Shown: positions 46,983 through 58,361 of the stretch, one piece after another
How the letters are laid out: each line of letters starts with the position of its first letter
How positions within the stretch are numbered: the stretch's first letter is position 1
Assembly (NCBI GenBank): GCA_029948255.1
Contig: JALIZF010001761.1
Location: 434,001-498,000 of the forward strand
DNA: 64,000 bases
Direction: 5' to 3'
Origin: Telmatactis stephensoni
Taxonomy: Eukaryota; Cnidaria; Anthozoa; Actiniaria; Isophelliidae
Translations under genes and position numbers: made by a program
Notes under the pieces: model-generated
The model's input: the letters and a program-made list of their open reading frames with translations, nothing else
What the model was told of the DNA's origin: nothing
The model's database searches: none

Positions 46983-49900
46983 ATAGTTTTCTTTAATCTT
47001 AAAGTGGTCAGACGCAGCATAGGATTTTCCTTCCAGCACTCTTCCATCATTTGAGACAGCTTCGCCAGTACCTTTATAAACAAAATAGTTTGCATTATTG
47101 TTAACCTGCATTATGTAATTACAGTTTACCGTGGGAAGACTCAAAATACTGGTCACTCTGAAGTTATTACCCCCAAAGGTGGGGTGTTGAGCACCCGGAC
47201 CTTAAATAGTGAAGGTACCCAAGCACACCGAACACCGTTTGCTCCGCTGCCTATGTAATTAAAAATTGAACTCTAGACTGCTAAGGTTTTAACAAATCTC
47301 GCCGAAGTTCAAGTTACGCAATTTTCAATTTCGAGTTTCCATCGTCATCGTCATGATCATCATCAACGTCATCGTCAATTAATTTTCTCACCTTATCATT
47401 CTTCCATGCTTCTGCTATCTCTGGTCTCGCTTTTCTTTCACAAACAACCCTTCGCATCTCTTCAACACTTGGGTTAGATTTTACTTTGTCGTAAAAAGGC
47501 AGCTCGTAGCAATCAGCTTGTATATCCCTTGTCTTGCAACGACGAACCATCTCCCACAAAACCATTCCAAAGGCGTAAACATCAGCGGCTTTGTACACAT
47601 CAAAAGATCTTACTGTATACTCATCGATGAGGAACTCTGGAGGAAGATAGCGTACCGTGCCAACACGTGAAGTGTTAGGGATATCAATAAAATTGGATGA
47701 CTGCACGTGACACACTGCGAGACCCATGTCTCCAATACAACATGTTCCTTTGTAGAAATTAATGAAAAATATCACATTAAGATTTGCATACACCATAAAA
47801 TCTCTCGCGCAAGATGCAACAAGATTTGGTTGTGTACAATTTGTGTAATGGTAATGACACAATCGATGATGAAACACAAAGTGCTACAATCGCCATTTTC
47901 CCCTACAAGATACAAATTGTTGAACCAGTCAAAAAGCTTTCATCCAAATATCTATTCAAGCAGGCGGCTTAAAAACTGTATAGAAATATTTACAAAGCAA
48001 TACAGGATAATGCTCGCGTTCTAAAATCTCGACAATGACGGGGCGCGCATGAAGAGGAACGTACGCGTGACGTCGATGTTGACAAAAACGTCTCGTGCCC
48101 AAATTCTATTGTTCGAAGTGACCGGGACGCAAAAAAAGTAAAATATTGTCCTGAACGTAGCATCGCAACGTCGTCACGGTGGTCACGCAATAAACAAATG
48201 TGACATTTTCGTCATCTCACGTCATGATTTCGCGTTTCATCTTGAAGGATGGTACCGTGATTATGTACTTATTGACTGAGTAGGAGCGCAAAGCGGGAAA
48301 ATAGTTGGCTCGAGGTGTCCGTACAGAATGAACTAACTCAGGCGATAAGCATTTTATCACATGATTCTTTTTATCCATCTTATTTTTATTTTTGGACGCA
48401 CGCGCGGGTCCAGTTCCGGATGCGGGTTTTTTCGGACCACCTCGAAAATCCACACAACACCCGTCACGGTCCTATTCCCAAACCTGGTTTTCACTTCGAC
48501 GGAAGCAGAAGCGGAAGCAACATACGCAGACTCAGTAGTGTACTGCTCATTAGCAGCGCTTGTCTTTTCTCACACCTATGTGATAAACGCGATACTGAGT
48601 CTGCGTATGTTGCTTCCGCTTCTGCTTCCGTCGAAGTGAAAACCAGGCTTTAGGAGCGCGCACTAGGCCAAATATGGGTCATATGATAGTGTGTTATCCT
48701 GTACACCCTGAGGGTGGGCACTCATGCGCGCCCGAAAACTTGGTGAAATAAACCAATTGTAATAGAATGAAGAGATAAATTAAAGTGAAACACTGTCGTC
48801 TAATATCGGGGTTTTTTTTCCCGGCCTTCCCACCTCAAACTAGTCTCGCAATAGCCAAATGTGATCTCTTCTTCATTTTATGTCGAATAGGCCTTGGCCT
48901 TTTTCGAATTTGTTTTTACCGTTGTAAAACTAGACAACAGACGCACCGGCGCAGGTTTAGCCTCGAGTCAAGGTAAATTATTTGAAAATATCAGCGAGAA
49001 AAGCAAAACATTTTGACTAAGAATACAGAAATTGATTTTAATCCTATGGGTCTTTCTTGAAAAGGAGGCTAACCCTGCATAAATGCGCCTTTTGTCAAGA
49101 AGCTCAGCGGACTCAAACAAACGGAAACTGGACTATTTTCACCTCCTGTTTCGAATGCTAAATTTATTGAAAAATTCCTCCATGATACGTTTTGGAATTC
49201 ACCACTTACCATCTTTCTTCACAAGTATGTTTCTACTTTTGATATCTCTATGTGCCATTTCTGGTTTACACTGTACCCCTGTAATCCCAGTATGTAGATG
49301 TACTAGTCCATTAATTACAGATGACACCATTTTAAGCAAGCTTGATAGATGCAGGGTAGTTGAAAACAAGTAGTCGTAAAGAGAACCGTTGTGGTGATAG
49401 TCTGTTATGATCCACAATTCTGTCTCTATACCAGCGTCTCTTACGTCAGACGCTATAAAACCTACAGAAATAAAAGATTAGAAAAATCATGTATAAGACC
49501 CAAAGCAAGACGCATCTGATCTTATCTAAAGCAGTTTTTTTTTCGCTACAACGTGCAACGCAAGCATAAACGCACGCACAATGATAGGCAATTGTTCTTT
49601 TTGTTGTGACTGCATACAGTCTTGTGTTCATTGTGTGTCAGTGGAAACGAAGCATTATGCAAGCCATGCGTTTGTGATTGCGTCGTGCTTGCTTGCTACT
49701 GAAGAAACACGACTCAAATAAAACGAAATGGTCAATATAAACACGTAACGATATTCGCACCACTGTTGCTTGATATGCCTGATCAGTGGACAATAACCAG
49801 GAGGCTTCAACGGGAATGTCGCATAATGTTAGCTAGAACTGCTTTTTAATCAGTCACCTTTGCGCCTGCGAGTGAATTTTCAGTGAAAATCCTGTCTCTT

Positions 49901-51400
49901 AAAGATTCATACAAAAACCGAAAAAAGGGGGGCGCGGTCACCGTGTTGGTTATCAAGCTATAAAGTACCATAAAAGTAGATATTTGCAATTTTTCACAGT
50001 CAGTGATTATGCTCAAAAAGTACGAAATCAGAGTAGTCTGAATAATGCACAGGGGGGCCCGACTTGACAGTCCTTATAAAGAATAAATCAACTAAGGCTC
50101 TTTGGGTTTCGATTTCTTTCGATTGAAAGCAGTGAAACAATTTTATAATTAACGTACTAGTGTAACGCACTCGCTTTAGTACACATGGAAAAAACTTTCT
50201 GTGTGTATTAGGACGAGTGCGTTACTGAAGAACGCGACGCCATCAAGTTAAGGCGGCGAAATACGAGACACAAAAACCCTCAACTTGTCGCGCAACATTG
50301 TTGTGTTGCAGGCTTTTGATCGATGTTGCGCGTTTTTCACCTCGCGATCTCAACTTGTCATGCAAAAAAAAATTTGTTGCCCGTTGAGAAATATTGTTGC
50401 GCGAAGTTGGAACCCGGTCTACTTTCCGCAACAAATTTTGATTTTGTTGCGCGTTTTTCATCACACAGTCAACTTGTAACGCAACATTTTTGTAAAAGCT
50501 CTCATTTGATTGGTCAATATTTCTCAACGCGCAACAATTAATTTTTTGTTGCGTGACAAGTTGAGATCGCGAGGTGAAAAACGAGCAACATCGATCAAAA
50601 ACCTGCAACGCAACAATGTTGCGCGACAAGTTGAGGGTTTTTGTGTCTCGTATTTCGCCGTCTTTACGTTTAAGTACGTTTAATTATATGATCGAGTTCC
50701 ATTAAGCTTTGCCACAGGAAACCCAAAGAGCTGTTCATTTATTCTTTATGCAGGACCCCAAGCCGCCGGTCCCCTATGAATAATGCGAACGATATATTTT
50801 TCGGGAAAAAGGCCTAGACTGTTTTAAGAGATAGTTCTGAGGTTTATTTAGCAGTTGTAATAAGCTAGTACTTGTCAGTTGTTTTCAACAACCATGCTTT
50901 GGTTTGATAAAACTGCATGAACTTACCCAGTATGTTTTCATGCCGAAGCATCACAGTCTGGTAAATCTCTGTCTCTCGAGCCCAAGACGCTTCTCCTATG
51001 CCACTTTTAAATTTCTTCACAGCAACATCGCTACCTAACCACTCACCCTTGTATACAAGACCATACCTTCCTCCTCCAACAAGCTCTGTGACTGTTACTT
51101 GTTTGGCAATGGTTCGTTGAACTAACAGCGGTAATCCAATACTAGATGCTAATACAATGAAATTAAGAAGAGTTAAACATAAGAACCGTGCAAGCGTCTT
51201 GGATTGGTACATAAGAATAGAGCGGTTTTCGTATGAGTGGGAAACTGACCGTACCGTACCGTGACCGTGTCAGTACCGTAATGTCGACAAAAACATTCGA
51301 AAATCCTGCCGTAACCTTACCGTGCATTGAACGTAACTGGTACGGTCAGTTTCCCACTCATACGAAAACCGCTCTATGATTTACAGTAAGGATAATTACA

Positions 51401-51446
<46 letters not shown>

Positions 51447-54324
51447 TGACTGACAGACAGGTTTAACCTATTAAGACCCTTCCTCACTTCCCGTGATGCT
51501 TTACGTTTTTACCTTTTGAAATATCGAAGTCTACCAATGCCAACTCTGGCTGATGGTCAGCTGCCTGAACACAACGGCGGCAGTACTTCTTGCAGATGAA
51601 GAAAATTGATGCGGATGCATAGAATACAACAGTAAGCACATAAAGAAAAATTCTACCTGGTGAAAAAATGGCAGCGATTTGGTCATCGTAATGCTCTGGA
51701 ACAAACAAAAGAAACAAGATTTTAGCCTGATATTATTTCAGTCAAACCCGCAGCTTCCCGCAAAATTAACAATAAACCACTTATAATGTCGGGAGAAACA
51801 CTCGAAGAAATTTGAAATCACACGCTTACGGCTCGTGATTTTCAAACTTTTCTGGTGTTTCTTCCAACATCACACGTGCTCAATGTCACCGGTAGAGTCA
51901 TAGAAAACTATCTTCTATTGCTTAGATATCCAACAACTAGCATGGGCAAAATTAAAATCAGGGTCCCCTATAGCCCTTTGCAAAATGAAATCACGCAAAA
52001 GTATTTGGTCTTTTCACGCGTCACGGATAATTCAAAAATCTCTTTCACGTTCACAAAAAAAAATCAAAAGTTGCTTTCACGTGGACGCAAAAAGATTTTA
52101 GACCTTAAATCACGTTTCACGTCAAAATAAATCAGCCATTCACGTTTCACGCAAAAGGTATAGGGGACCCTGTAAAATCGACATGACGTTTCTTTCGTTG
52201 CAATGCATTAGACTGGACACTAATACCCAGGAAACCGGGCCGGGCCGGTGATGGCGGATAACCGATAAACCAATCAGGAACTGCTCTAAATTTTAGACAA
52301 CTGAAATGAATCATGCAAATTCTAGGTTCAGGCGCTTATAAAGCATAGCTTCCTCAGTCAAAGAAAGTGCGATTGCGCAATCCAACAAAATATTTCAGAT
52401 ATTTTAAATCCGGCTTACAAATTGAGGGTACACGTTGCTATTAAATTGCACAAATTTGACCTTTAAAAATCGTACATTAAACATTGAACATTGAACATTA
52501 ATAAAAGAAATGAAAATTAATAGACTGAACAAAGTCGACGCCTTAATAGAAGACCAAAATAAACACCGGGAAATGTGTTAATCAGATGACTTTGGTATTA
52601 CAGACGCCATTATCGCCATATGCAGCAAATACATATAAGATAAAACACGTCAAATTAATACTAGTGTAATCAGGAGCCATTTTGGTCTTTGAGCTTGAAT
52701 TGTGTAATTGTTTATCTATACCAAAATGATTGCAAAGATGGACTAGAGGGACCATAATGAAGAAAAACATTCAACAATGATAACAATTGAAAATGAGAAG
52801 ATATGATCAAATTAATTACAAAACAAGTACATTATCCTAGCCTGACGTCACCAGAAAATAAATAAATGAATGAATGAGTGAATGAAGGATGGGAAGGAGG
52901 AAGGAAGGAACAAGGAAGGAAGAAGTGTACAGATGGAAAGATTGATTGATAAATGGATATAGCTGAAGTAATCAGAATTAATAAATTGTGAGAAAATGAA
53001 TGAATAGATGCATACATGCATATATTGATAGATAATTGAATGCACAATCACTCTTCTCTATACCTTTACTATTTGTAGTTTTAGTCAGTGAAGTTGTTGA
53101 TTCCCCAATAGTTCCATTATTGCACATATCAGTATAACAGCAGCTATAATCAAACCCGTCATCAAGGGGTGGTGGTTCACAGTAAATAAGATCATCTGGT
53201 TTGTTGACACATAATTTATAAACAGTACTATGATTTTCTTTATCTCTCATGATCATACAAGCACCATCCATAGTGCCACAGGTAAAGCTTGCATCTGCAC
53301 ATTTATGCATGTTACAAACACACTTGAGGATTGAGATTGGAGAGCCAGTGAGATCTAAAATTTCAAAACAAATTAATAATGTGATAACATGTTTCTTTGA
53401 ATTAAACTGAAGGGAAAACTTGAGGATATTTGTGTTTGTTTGTTTGTTATGTAGGGGACCGATAAATAACTAAGCAGGGCCCATTCAAATGAAGTCGAGT
53501 TGTCTCTGGTAGCAGGGATAACTCTTTTGTTTTGTGTCCCCCATATTGCCCAGGGAAAAGAAAACAAAAGAGTTATCACTGCTACCAGGACAACTCGCCT
53601 TCATGTGAACGGGCCCAAAGGGTAGGTTTAATGAGTCAGTGCTCATGGTAGTGTCACCAGGAAAAGAGCACAATTAAGAGAGTTCATCCCGGCTACCAGA
53701 GGCAGATCGCCTTCATATCAGCAGGACCTAAATATTGCATGTGTAAATTAGCACGCATTTATGCACAATTCCGGCTAACAGGGGCAAGCGTTCATAACAA
53801 CAGAACCTAAATATAGTACATGTAAATTACACAATTTAATCAAAGAGAAAAGGCGGGCGCTAGATTAGATTTAAGTCAAACTCTGTAGCAATTGAAAGGA
53901 TGCAAAAGCGTGCAAGAGCTTTTGAATCTACATTTCGATCACAAGGACTTTCGAAAGCAATGAAAAAAAGTCAATGCGTACAACATGACAACACAAGTAC
54001 ATGTACAATTCAGTTCAATTCAATACAAACTTTAGCGAACGATAAAAAGGAATATTTCAAAAGTGTAAAGAGTTTCTAGGGAGAGAAAAAAGAATTTATT
54101 TAGGTCAAAAACCCAGGAGGTGCTACCGCCCAAAAAATGAACTTAATTATCTATGAATTAGGTTAGGATGAGTTCCAGGACAAAAATGTGGATAGAAATC
54201 AACAAACAAGATAAGTGAGGTATTGTTGAAGACCATGCACTAAAATAACTGAAATTTTACAAACAATAATAAACATAAACTTACAGGCAATAAGAAACAG
54301 GTGAAATAGCAACTTAAGCATCAT
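46949..54324 (-). CDS. Type I TGF-beta superfamily receptor serine/threonine kinase (ALK-like, 488 aa)
   Basis: Seven exons read on the minus strand: 54324-54285, 53354-53064, 51695-51513, 51148-50927, 49461-49210, 47747-47392 and 47071-46949. They total 1,467 nt with every phase matching. Parts in order: signal peptide ([13 protein letters not shown]); activin-receptor-type ectodomain with ten or so cysteines ending CCYTDMCN; membrane helix about 124-145; short GS region; [13 protein letters not shown], diagnostic of type I receptors; glycine loop GGGRYG; VAVKKF lysine; catalytic [11 protein letters not shown]; metal-binding DMG (usually DLG); RYLPPE (usually RYMAPE); [15 protein letters not shown]; terminal [19 protein letters not shown]. 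It binds activin/BMP-type ligands with a type II partner and phosphorylates Smads. Oddities: the GS box before GLPLL is SKASSI rather than a TTSGSGSG type, and the L45 loop [12 protein letters not shown] matches no vertebrate class exactly. The subtype (BMP versus activin/TGF-beta arm) cannot be decided. Confidence 0.93.
48480..48651. mobile_element. MITE, family M2, best copy
   Basis: AACCTGGTTTTCACTTCGAC followed by GGAAGCAGAAGCGGAAGCAA is mirrored exactly on the right. The full arms are about 65 bases. The centre is CATTAGCAGCGCTTGTC... with ACCTATGTGATAAA. It lies in intron 5 of the receptor gene. Confidence 0.8.
50047..50775. mobile_element. hAT-like palindromic element, copy 2 (with nested inner palindrome)
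   Basis: Ends ACAGGGGGG and GTCCCCT are flanked by AATAATGC on both sides, an eight-base direct repeat. Outer arms pair through AAAGAATAAATC and GGCTCTTTGGGTTTC. A long inner palindrome (GGCGAAATACGAGACACAAA and on, arms about 50 bases) occupies the middle. It has no transposase. GCTCTTTGGGTTTC and GAGTGCGTTAC are shared with 13216-13473. Confidence 0.75.
51220..51374. mobile_element. TA-flanked MITE, family M1, copy 3
   Basis: GAGCGGTTTTCGTATGAGTG is mirrored by CACTCATACGAAAACCGCTC with TA at each side. The interior is GTACCGTACCGTGACCG words. It starts 72 bases upstream (in receptor sense) of the GS/kinase exon. Confidence 0.85.
51400..51450. repeat. (ACAG)n microsatellite
   Basis: About eleven GACA units lie between M1 copy 3 and the membrane exon of the receptor. 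Confidence 0.9.
51959..52172. mobile_element. MITE with CAGGGTCCCCTATA ends
   Basis: CAGGGTCCCCTATA is mirrored by TATAGGGGACCCTG 200 bases away. The interior has repeated TTTCACG and CACGTTTCACG words. Confidence 0.75.
53478..53620. mobile_element. Inverted-repeat element with two decayed neighbours
   Basis: GGGCCCATTCAAATGAAGTC through GATAACTCTTTTGTTTT is mirrored by AAAACAAAAGAGTTATC through CTTCATGTGAACGGGCCC. Two shorter CGGCTACCAG...TTCATA...CCTAAATAT half-copies follow at 53690 and 53770. Confidence 0.7.
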
Positions 54325-54490
54325 TTCGTCTTAAAGAATATTTTGTACAACAACAAACAAAGAATTCTAGAGGTTTTGACTTGACTCTTGTTCCCTCGAC
54401 CAACAGCAACACAGACTACTGTCGCGACGTGTCTGTTCTATTGACAGCTTTTGACAAGGTGCCGTGCGCGCGTGAATGGAAAGTAGTACG

Positions 54491-54573
54491 TACCCTGGTC
54501 CAAAGGCTTACCTTTTCTTTTTTTATTTTTGGGCCGAAAATCGGAATAAAAGTAAGCCTCTTGGACCACGGTA
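54491..54573. repeat. Short hairpin element
   Basis: TACCCTGGTCCAAAGGCTTA is mirrored by TAAGCCTCTTGGACCACGGT with three mismatches, around a T-rich 40-base centre. Confidence 0.6.
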
Positions 54574-55018
54574 GGGAATTGGAAATACAGTGGAATCGCA
54601 ATTACTTGAAACTCCAGGGAAAAGGAAAATTGGTTTCAGAAATCGGGGGTCAGTAAAACTACAGTGAAACAAATGCAAGGGAAAAACTGAATGATTGGTT
54701 CGAGGTATCGGGAGCTTTGAGAAACTGAGAGCTCGAGAAATCAGGATTCTGCTGTAGGAGAAAACGTTTGTAAAAAAGCGCGAAAAAGTTTAATTTTTTA
54801 GACTTTCTTTTTTCTGCATACTTTTATTTTACACATTTCATTAATTGATTAGTTTTCAGATTTAAAAAAATGTAGTGTATTGTTATTATATTTATGTATT
54901 CCATATATTTTCCTATTTTATCATATTTAGATGATCCATCTGTAAATCACTTTTGTGACATTGGTAAGAAGGCCCACTTTTTATAATTTTTGGCATTGAC
55001 TGGACTGACAAAGAATGG

Positions 55019-55110
55019 AAACAAACAAACAAACAAACAAACAAACAAACAAACAAACAAACAGAAAGACGGACAAACAGACAGACAGACACAGACAGAT
55101 AGATAGATAG
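55019..55110. repeat. (AAAC)n and (GACA/GATA)n microsatellite
   Basis: About ten AAAC units are followed by GACAGACAG and GATAGATAG runs. Minus-strand Cys/Leu/Val open frames over it are artefacts. Confidence 0.9.
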
Positions 55111-56199
55111 AGAGACAGTCAGACGGACAGACATGTATACAGACAAAGAAAACCAGCTCAACCGGGACACATTGTATGCTGTCGGTTCCAATGCGCATTG
55201 CATGGGTTTTCTCGTTGTCTTCAGATCCTCATATCGATCTAGAGTTGCATGCCCCTCTTGTTTTCTGGGCGGCGATAAAAACCGTGCTCGATAATTTGGT
55301 TTTCTTTTTGTTGTTGTTTATTTGTTGTTGTTGCTTTTTTGTTGTTGTTGTTGTTGTTTTCGTGACTCTGTAGTTTTTGACGGCTCAATCATCTTCCGTA
55401 GTAGCAGGATGTTCTATTCATTTTACGACAAAAGGGTTGCGTTTTCTCCGCACTACGACCGATGCGGCAAGAATCTACGCCACCTTTTACGCTGTTATAT
55501 TGGTAGACTTTATTCATTATTCAAATAAAATTGTACAATGTTTTCGTAGTACATGATACAGTTGTTACATGTTGCGTGCGAACACAACTGTTGAAGGCTT
55601 TGCGCGGCCTTCCACCATGTCTCGGAAGAGAACTGCCTAGTAGTTTGTCTGAGGCGGCTACAAACCTTCCTCGACATTCCATTCAATCTGTTCCTTTCAA
55701 GCAGCAATGAATCTCAGAAGGATAGAGCGATGTTGAATAGAAGGCCAGATCTAGAGCACTGGGTTCGTCTAAAGTAAAGATTTTAGAATGAGTGGCCATG
55801 GCTTTGTCGGCTTCTAGTAATCAGCTAGTTACAGATCGGTGATTTTCTACTTCCTGTAACACTGAAATTTGTTTATTTTGCCATGCATGCAGACAAACAA
55901 ATTTATAAAAATCGTATGACAAAAGTTCTCATGTATATGGTAAAATAATTCCCTCGTATAGAAGGTTAAACTATAAGAACTTGCTAGTATAAGCTTGGCT
56001 TATTATTTTACAAAGCACATAATTATATGGAAAATATATGTTGCTATGCTGAAGCGAAAACATCACTTTAATAATACCTCCTAAAAAAGTCTTTTGTATT
56101 TATGTATGTATATCTATTTATGTATGTATATCTCACAGTCACAAACGTTCTAGAGCTCACGTTGAATAATCTAAAACAATACAATTTAAACGGATAATT

Positions 56200-56532
56200 C
56201 AAGGGCGGATCCAGGATTTTTCAAAGGTGGGGTCACGTGACGTTTACAAACAGGGAACCCAAACGAAAAGGTCTTAAGCCATTGAAACTCGCTGAAAATA
56301 TGACATTAATTGCTTAGACTAATGATTTTTTTAACACTTTTTATTAGAAACAAAAATATTATATTTACAACTGAATGGGTAGAGGGTGGCATTGCTTAGT
56401 GATATTTCAATGAATGTTAAAAGTGAGTCTTTTCACAGAAAAAAATTACTGCTGTCGCAAATTCATGACATATTCATTGATAAACACAGGGGGGTCCTGA
56501 CCCCCGCGATCCTCCCCCTGGATCCGCCCTTG
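56200..56532. mobile_element. MITE with CAAGGGCGGATCCAGG ends
   Basis: CAAGGGCGGATCCAGG is mirrored by CCTGGATCCGCCCTTG. GGTGGGGTCA on the left pairs with TGACCCCC on the right. It is 333 bases with no open frame. GGGCGGATCCAGG ends recall hAT-derived MITEs of other animals (from memory). Confidence 0.75.
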
Positions 56533-57637
56533 TAATTTGTAATTTCTTAATTCCAAGGCCACAAGCAAGTGCACAGGCTAACCAATCTTTGTATGAGTGG
56601 AGGCAGTTGTGTGGGCTTCTGTGGTATCTGAATGACTTATCTAGATTCTCTCACTGTCTCTCTCTTAGTTCTGATTTTTTGCTGTTTCTTTTTTCCAAAT
56701 GATAATAAAGACTATGAGTTATGTATGGGTTGTTGTTGTTGTTGCATATTTTGTCGTGAAAGTATCTACAAATCATGATCTTTACTATTATTTTAAACAA
56801 CACAAAAAGTAAACCTAAGAGAGAATCTAGAAGAGAAATTCGAGCGTTGTTGATTTTGATATTAACGGTCATTCAAATACCACAGGAAGCCCACACAACT
56901 GACTCTACTCATGCAGAGATTTTAAGCGTGTGGGTAAAGATTTGGATTTACTTTTTGAGTCATGGAGTCATCCGCATGAAATTCTCAAGGAAAAAAATGT
57001 TCCGTCTTCACGGAATTTGCTCCTGTTGGCGGGTCCTAACCCAAATAAGGAGGATAAAATTATGTCAAATTATGGTGGTATGGCGCGGTTGGGTCAAAGA
57101 GGAACGTAACACTCATCATTACCAGTTCAAGTCTGTTACGCAAACCAAGGAAGCAAGATTATAAGCTTAAATTCATCCTCAAAGGTAAGAAAATGTTTAC
57201 ACTGAAGAAATGTATTTTGAATTATTTTAAACCCAAGTTTAACTCGCTCATTTGAGCATTTCTCAAAAGAGTAAAGATGTCGTTTATACATCTGAACTAT
57301 TTAGACATAAGATCATGGGATTGTGATTAAACAATACCTTGGGGTAGTTGAAACACGTAAAAGCGTAGGCTGAATGGTTTTTGTAAAACACTGAAATATT
57401 TTGGCGATACTATGAGGAATTATTATCTGTTTTTCAACGACTGAAAAGCCTACATATGCAGCCTCTCGTCCGTCTGTTGTATGATGACGTTCAGTAGCCT
57501 AGACATTTCATATTTAGAGAAATCTTACAAATGAGAGTGATTTCACTTTACCTTTGAAACAAATATAGAAAAACTAAGCAAAATATACATGGTCGCATTT
57601 AATTCAACTTTTGGCTTTCCCGAAGGAGAAGAAGAAA

Positions 57638-57745
57638 GGCATGGTTTTCCGTATACCTTGTGGAGATTGTAACAAAAGGTACATTGAGAGACAGGTAGAT
57701 CATTCTCCACAAGACTCAAAGAGCATCAAAGATATGTACGGATGA
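57638..57745 (+). pseudogene. Penelope-like (GIY-YIG endonuclease) retroelement remnant
   Basis: One frame reads GMVFRIPCGDCNKRYI and then, after a frameshift, the continuation TRLKEHQRYVRM. Together they match the IPC-DC---YIGET-R---TR--EH pattern of GIY-YIG endonuclease domains carried by Penelope-like and some other retroelements. The open frame is only about 100 bases and is broken, so this is a dead fragment. Confidence 0.6.
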
Positions 57746-58087
57746 GCGTGCGCGACTGGAAAGACTACGACACAACACCTACGTCCTTAAAACTCAGAAA
57801 ACTCAGACAAAGTCTTGACCGAAAATGGAACTCCACTGTCGACGTTCTTTTCCGATCATGGATCTATTTTTGTTTAAAGACAGGGTTTTTTTGCTTGTAA
57901 TTTGTATTAATAGTTTGTGATAATTTGCATTTTATAATAATAATTTGTGATAATTCGTATTTTGTAGTAATAATTTGTATTATAAAATATTTGAGATATA
58001 ACGCGCGCGCTGATTGGCTGGCTACCATGCTTATATCAGAGGACAGAGACAATGCTCGCTCAAACAACGTCGAAAATATTTTATAAA

Positions 58088-58276
58088 AGCAATATAAAAC
58101 GATCGCTTATGTCTCTGTACTGTGATATATACACTCTGGAAGATGTAGAGCACTCGAAAAGCAAGAGAAACACTCGGCTACGCCTCGCGTTCCTAATCTT
58201 GCTTTTCTCTTGCTCTACATCTTCCATCGTGTTTATATCACAGTACAGAGATATGCGCGCGCGTTTTATATTGCTT
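58088..58276. repeat. Long palindrome with arms of about 65 bases
   Basis: AGCAATATAAAACGATCGC through CTGGAAGATGTAGAGC is mirrored by GCTCTACATCTTCC through GCGCGTTTTATATTGCT. A single-arm relative lies at 61070-61245. It ends 86 bases before the ATG of the secreted-protein gene. Confidence 0.75.
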
Positions 58277-58361
58277 AAATAAATAATCGTGTATCGTAAT
58301 TCTTCCAGTCAACTCCTTTGGTTAATTCCATGTTACTGATGCTGTGCTTATTTTCAATTAG

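Larger units (their letters stand above)
54325..58361. other. Divergent intergenic region between receptor and secreted-protein genes
   Basis: Promoters of both flanking genes must lie at its ends. It contains a short hairpin, a possible pogo-like remnant (54580-54780), simple repeats, a MITE, a Penelope-like remnant and a palindrome. No intact gene was recognised in about 4 kb. Confidence 0.5.

Noticed and set aside
54381..54656. 91-codon plus-strand frame beside the receptor start
   Set aside because: It crosses a hairpin element and what looks like a decayed transposon end; no coding sense.
56775..57164. 129-codon plus-strand frame
   Set aside because: Mixed basic/hydrophobic composition with no domain or splice context. 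It might be retroelement debris linked to the remnant at 57638, but this could not be supported.
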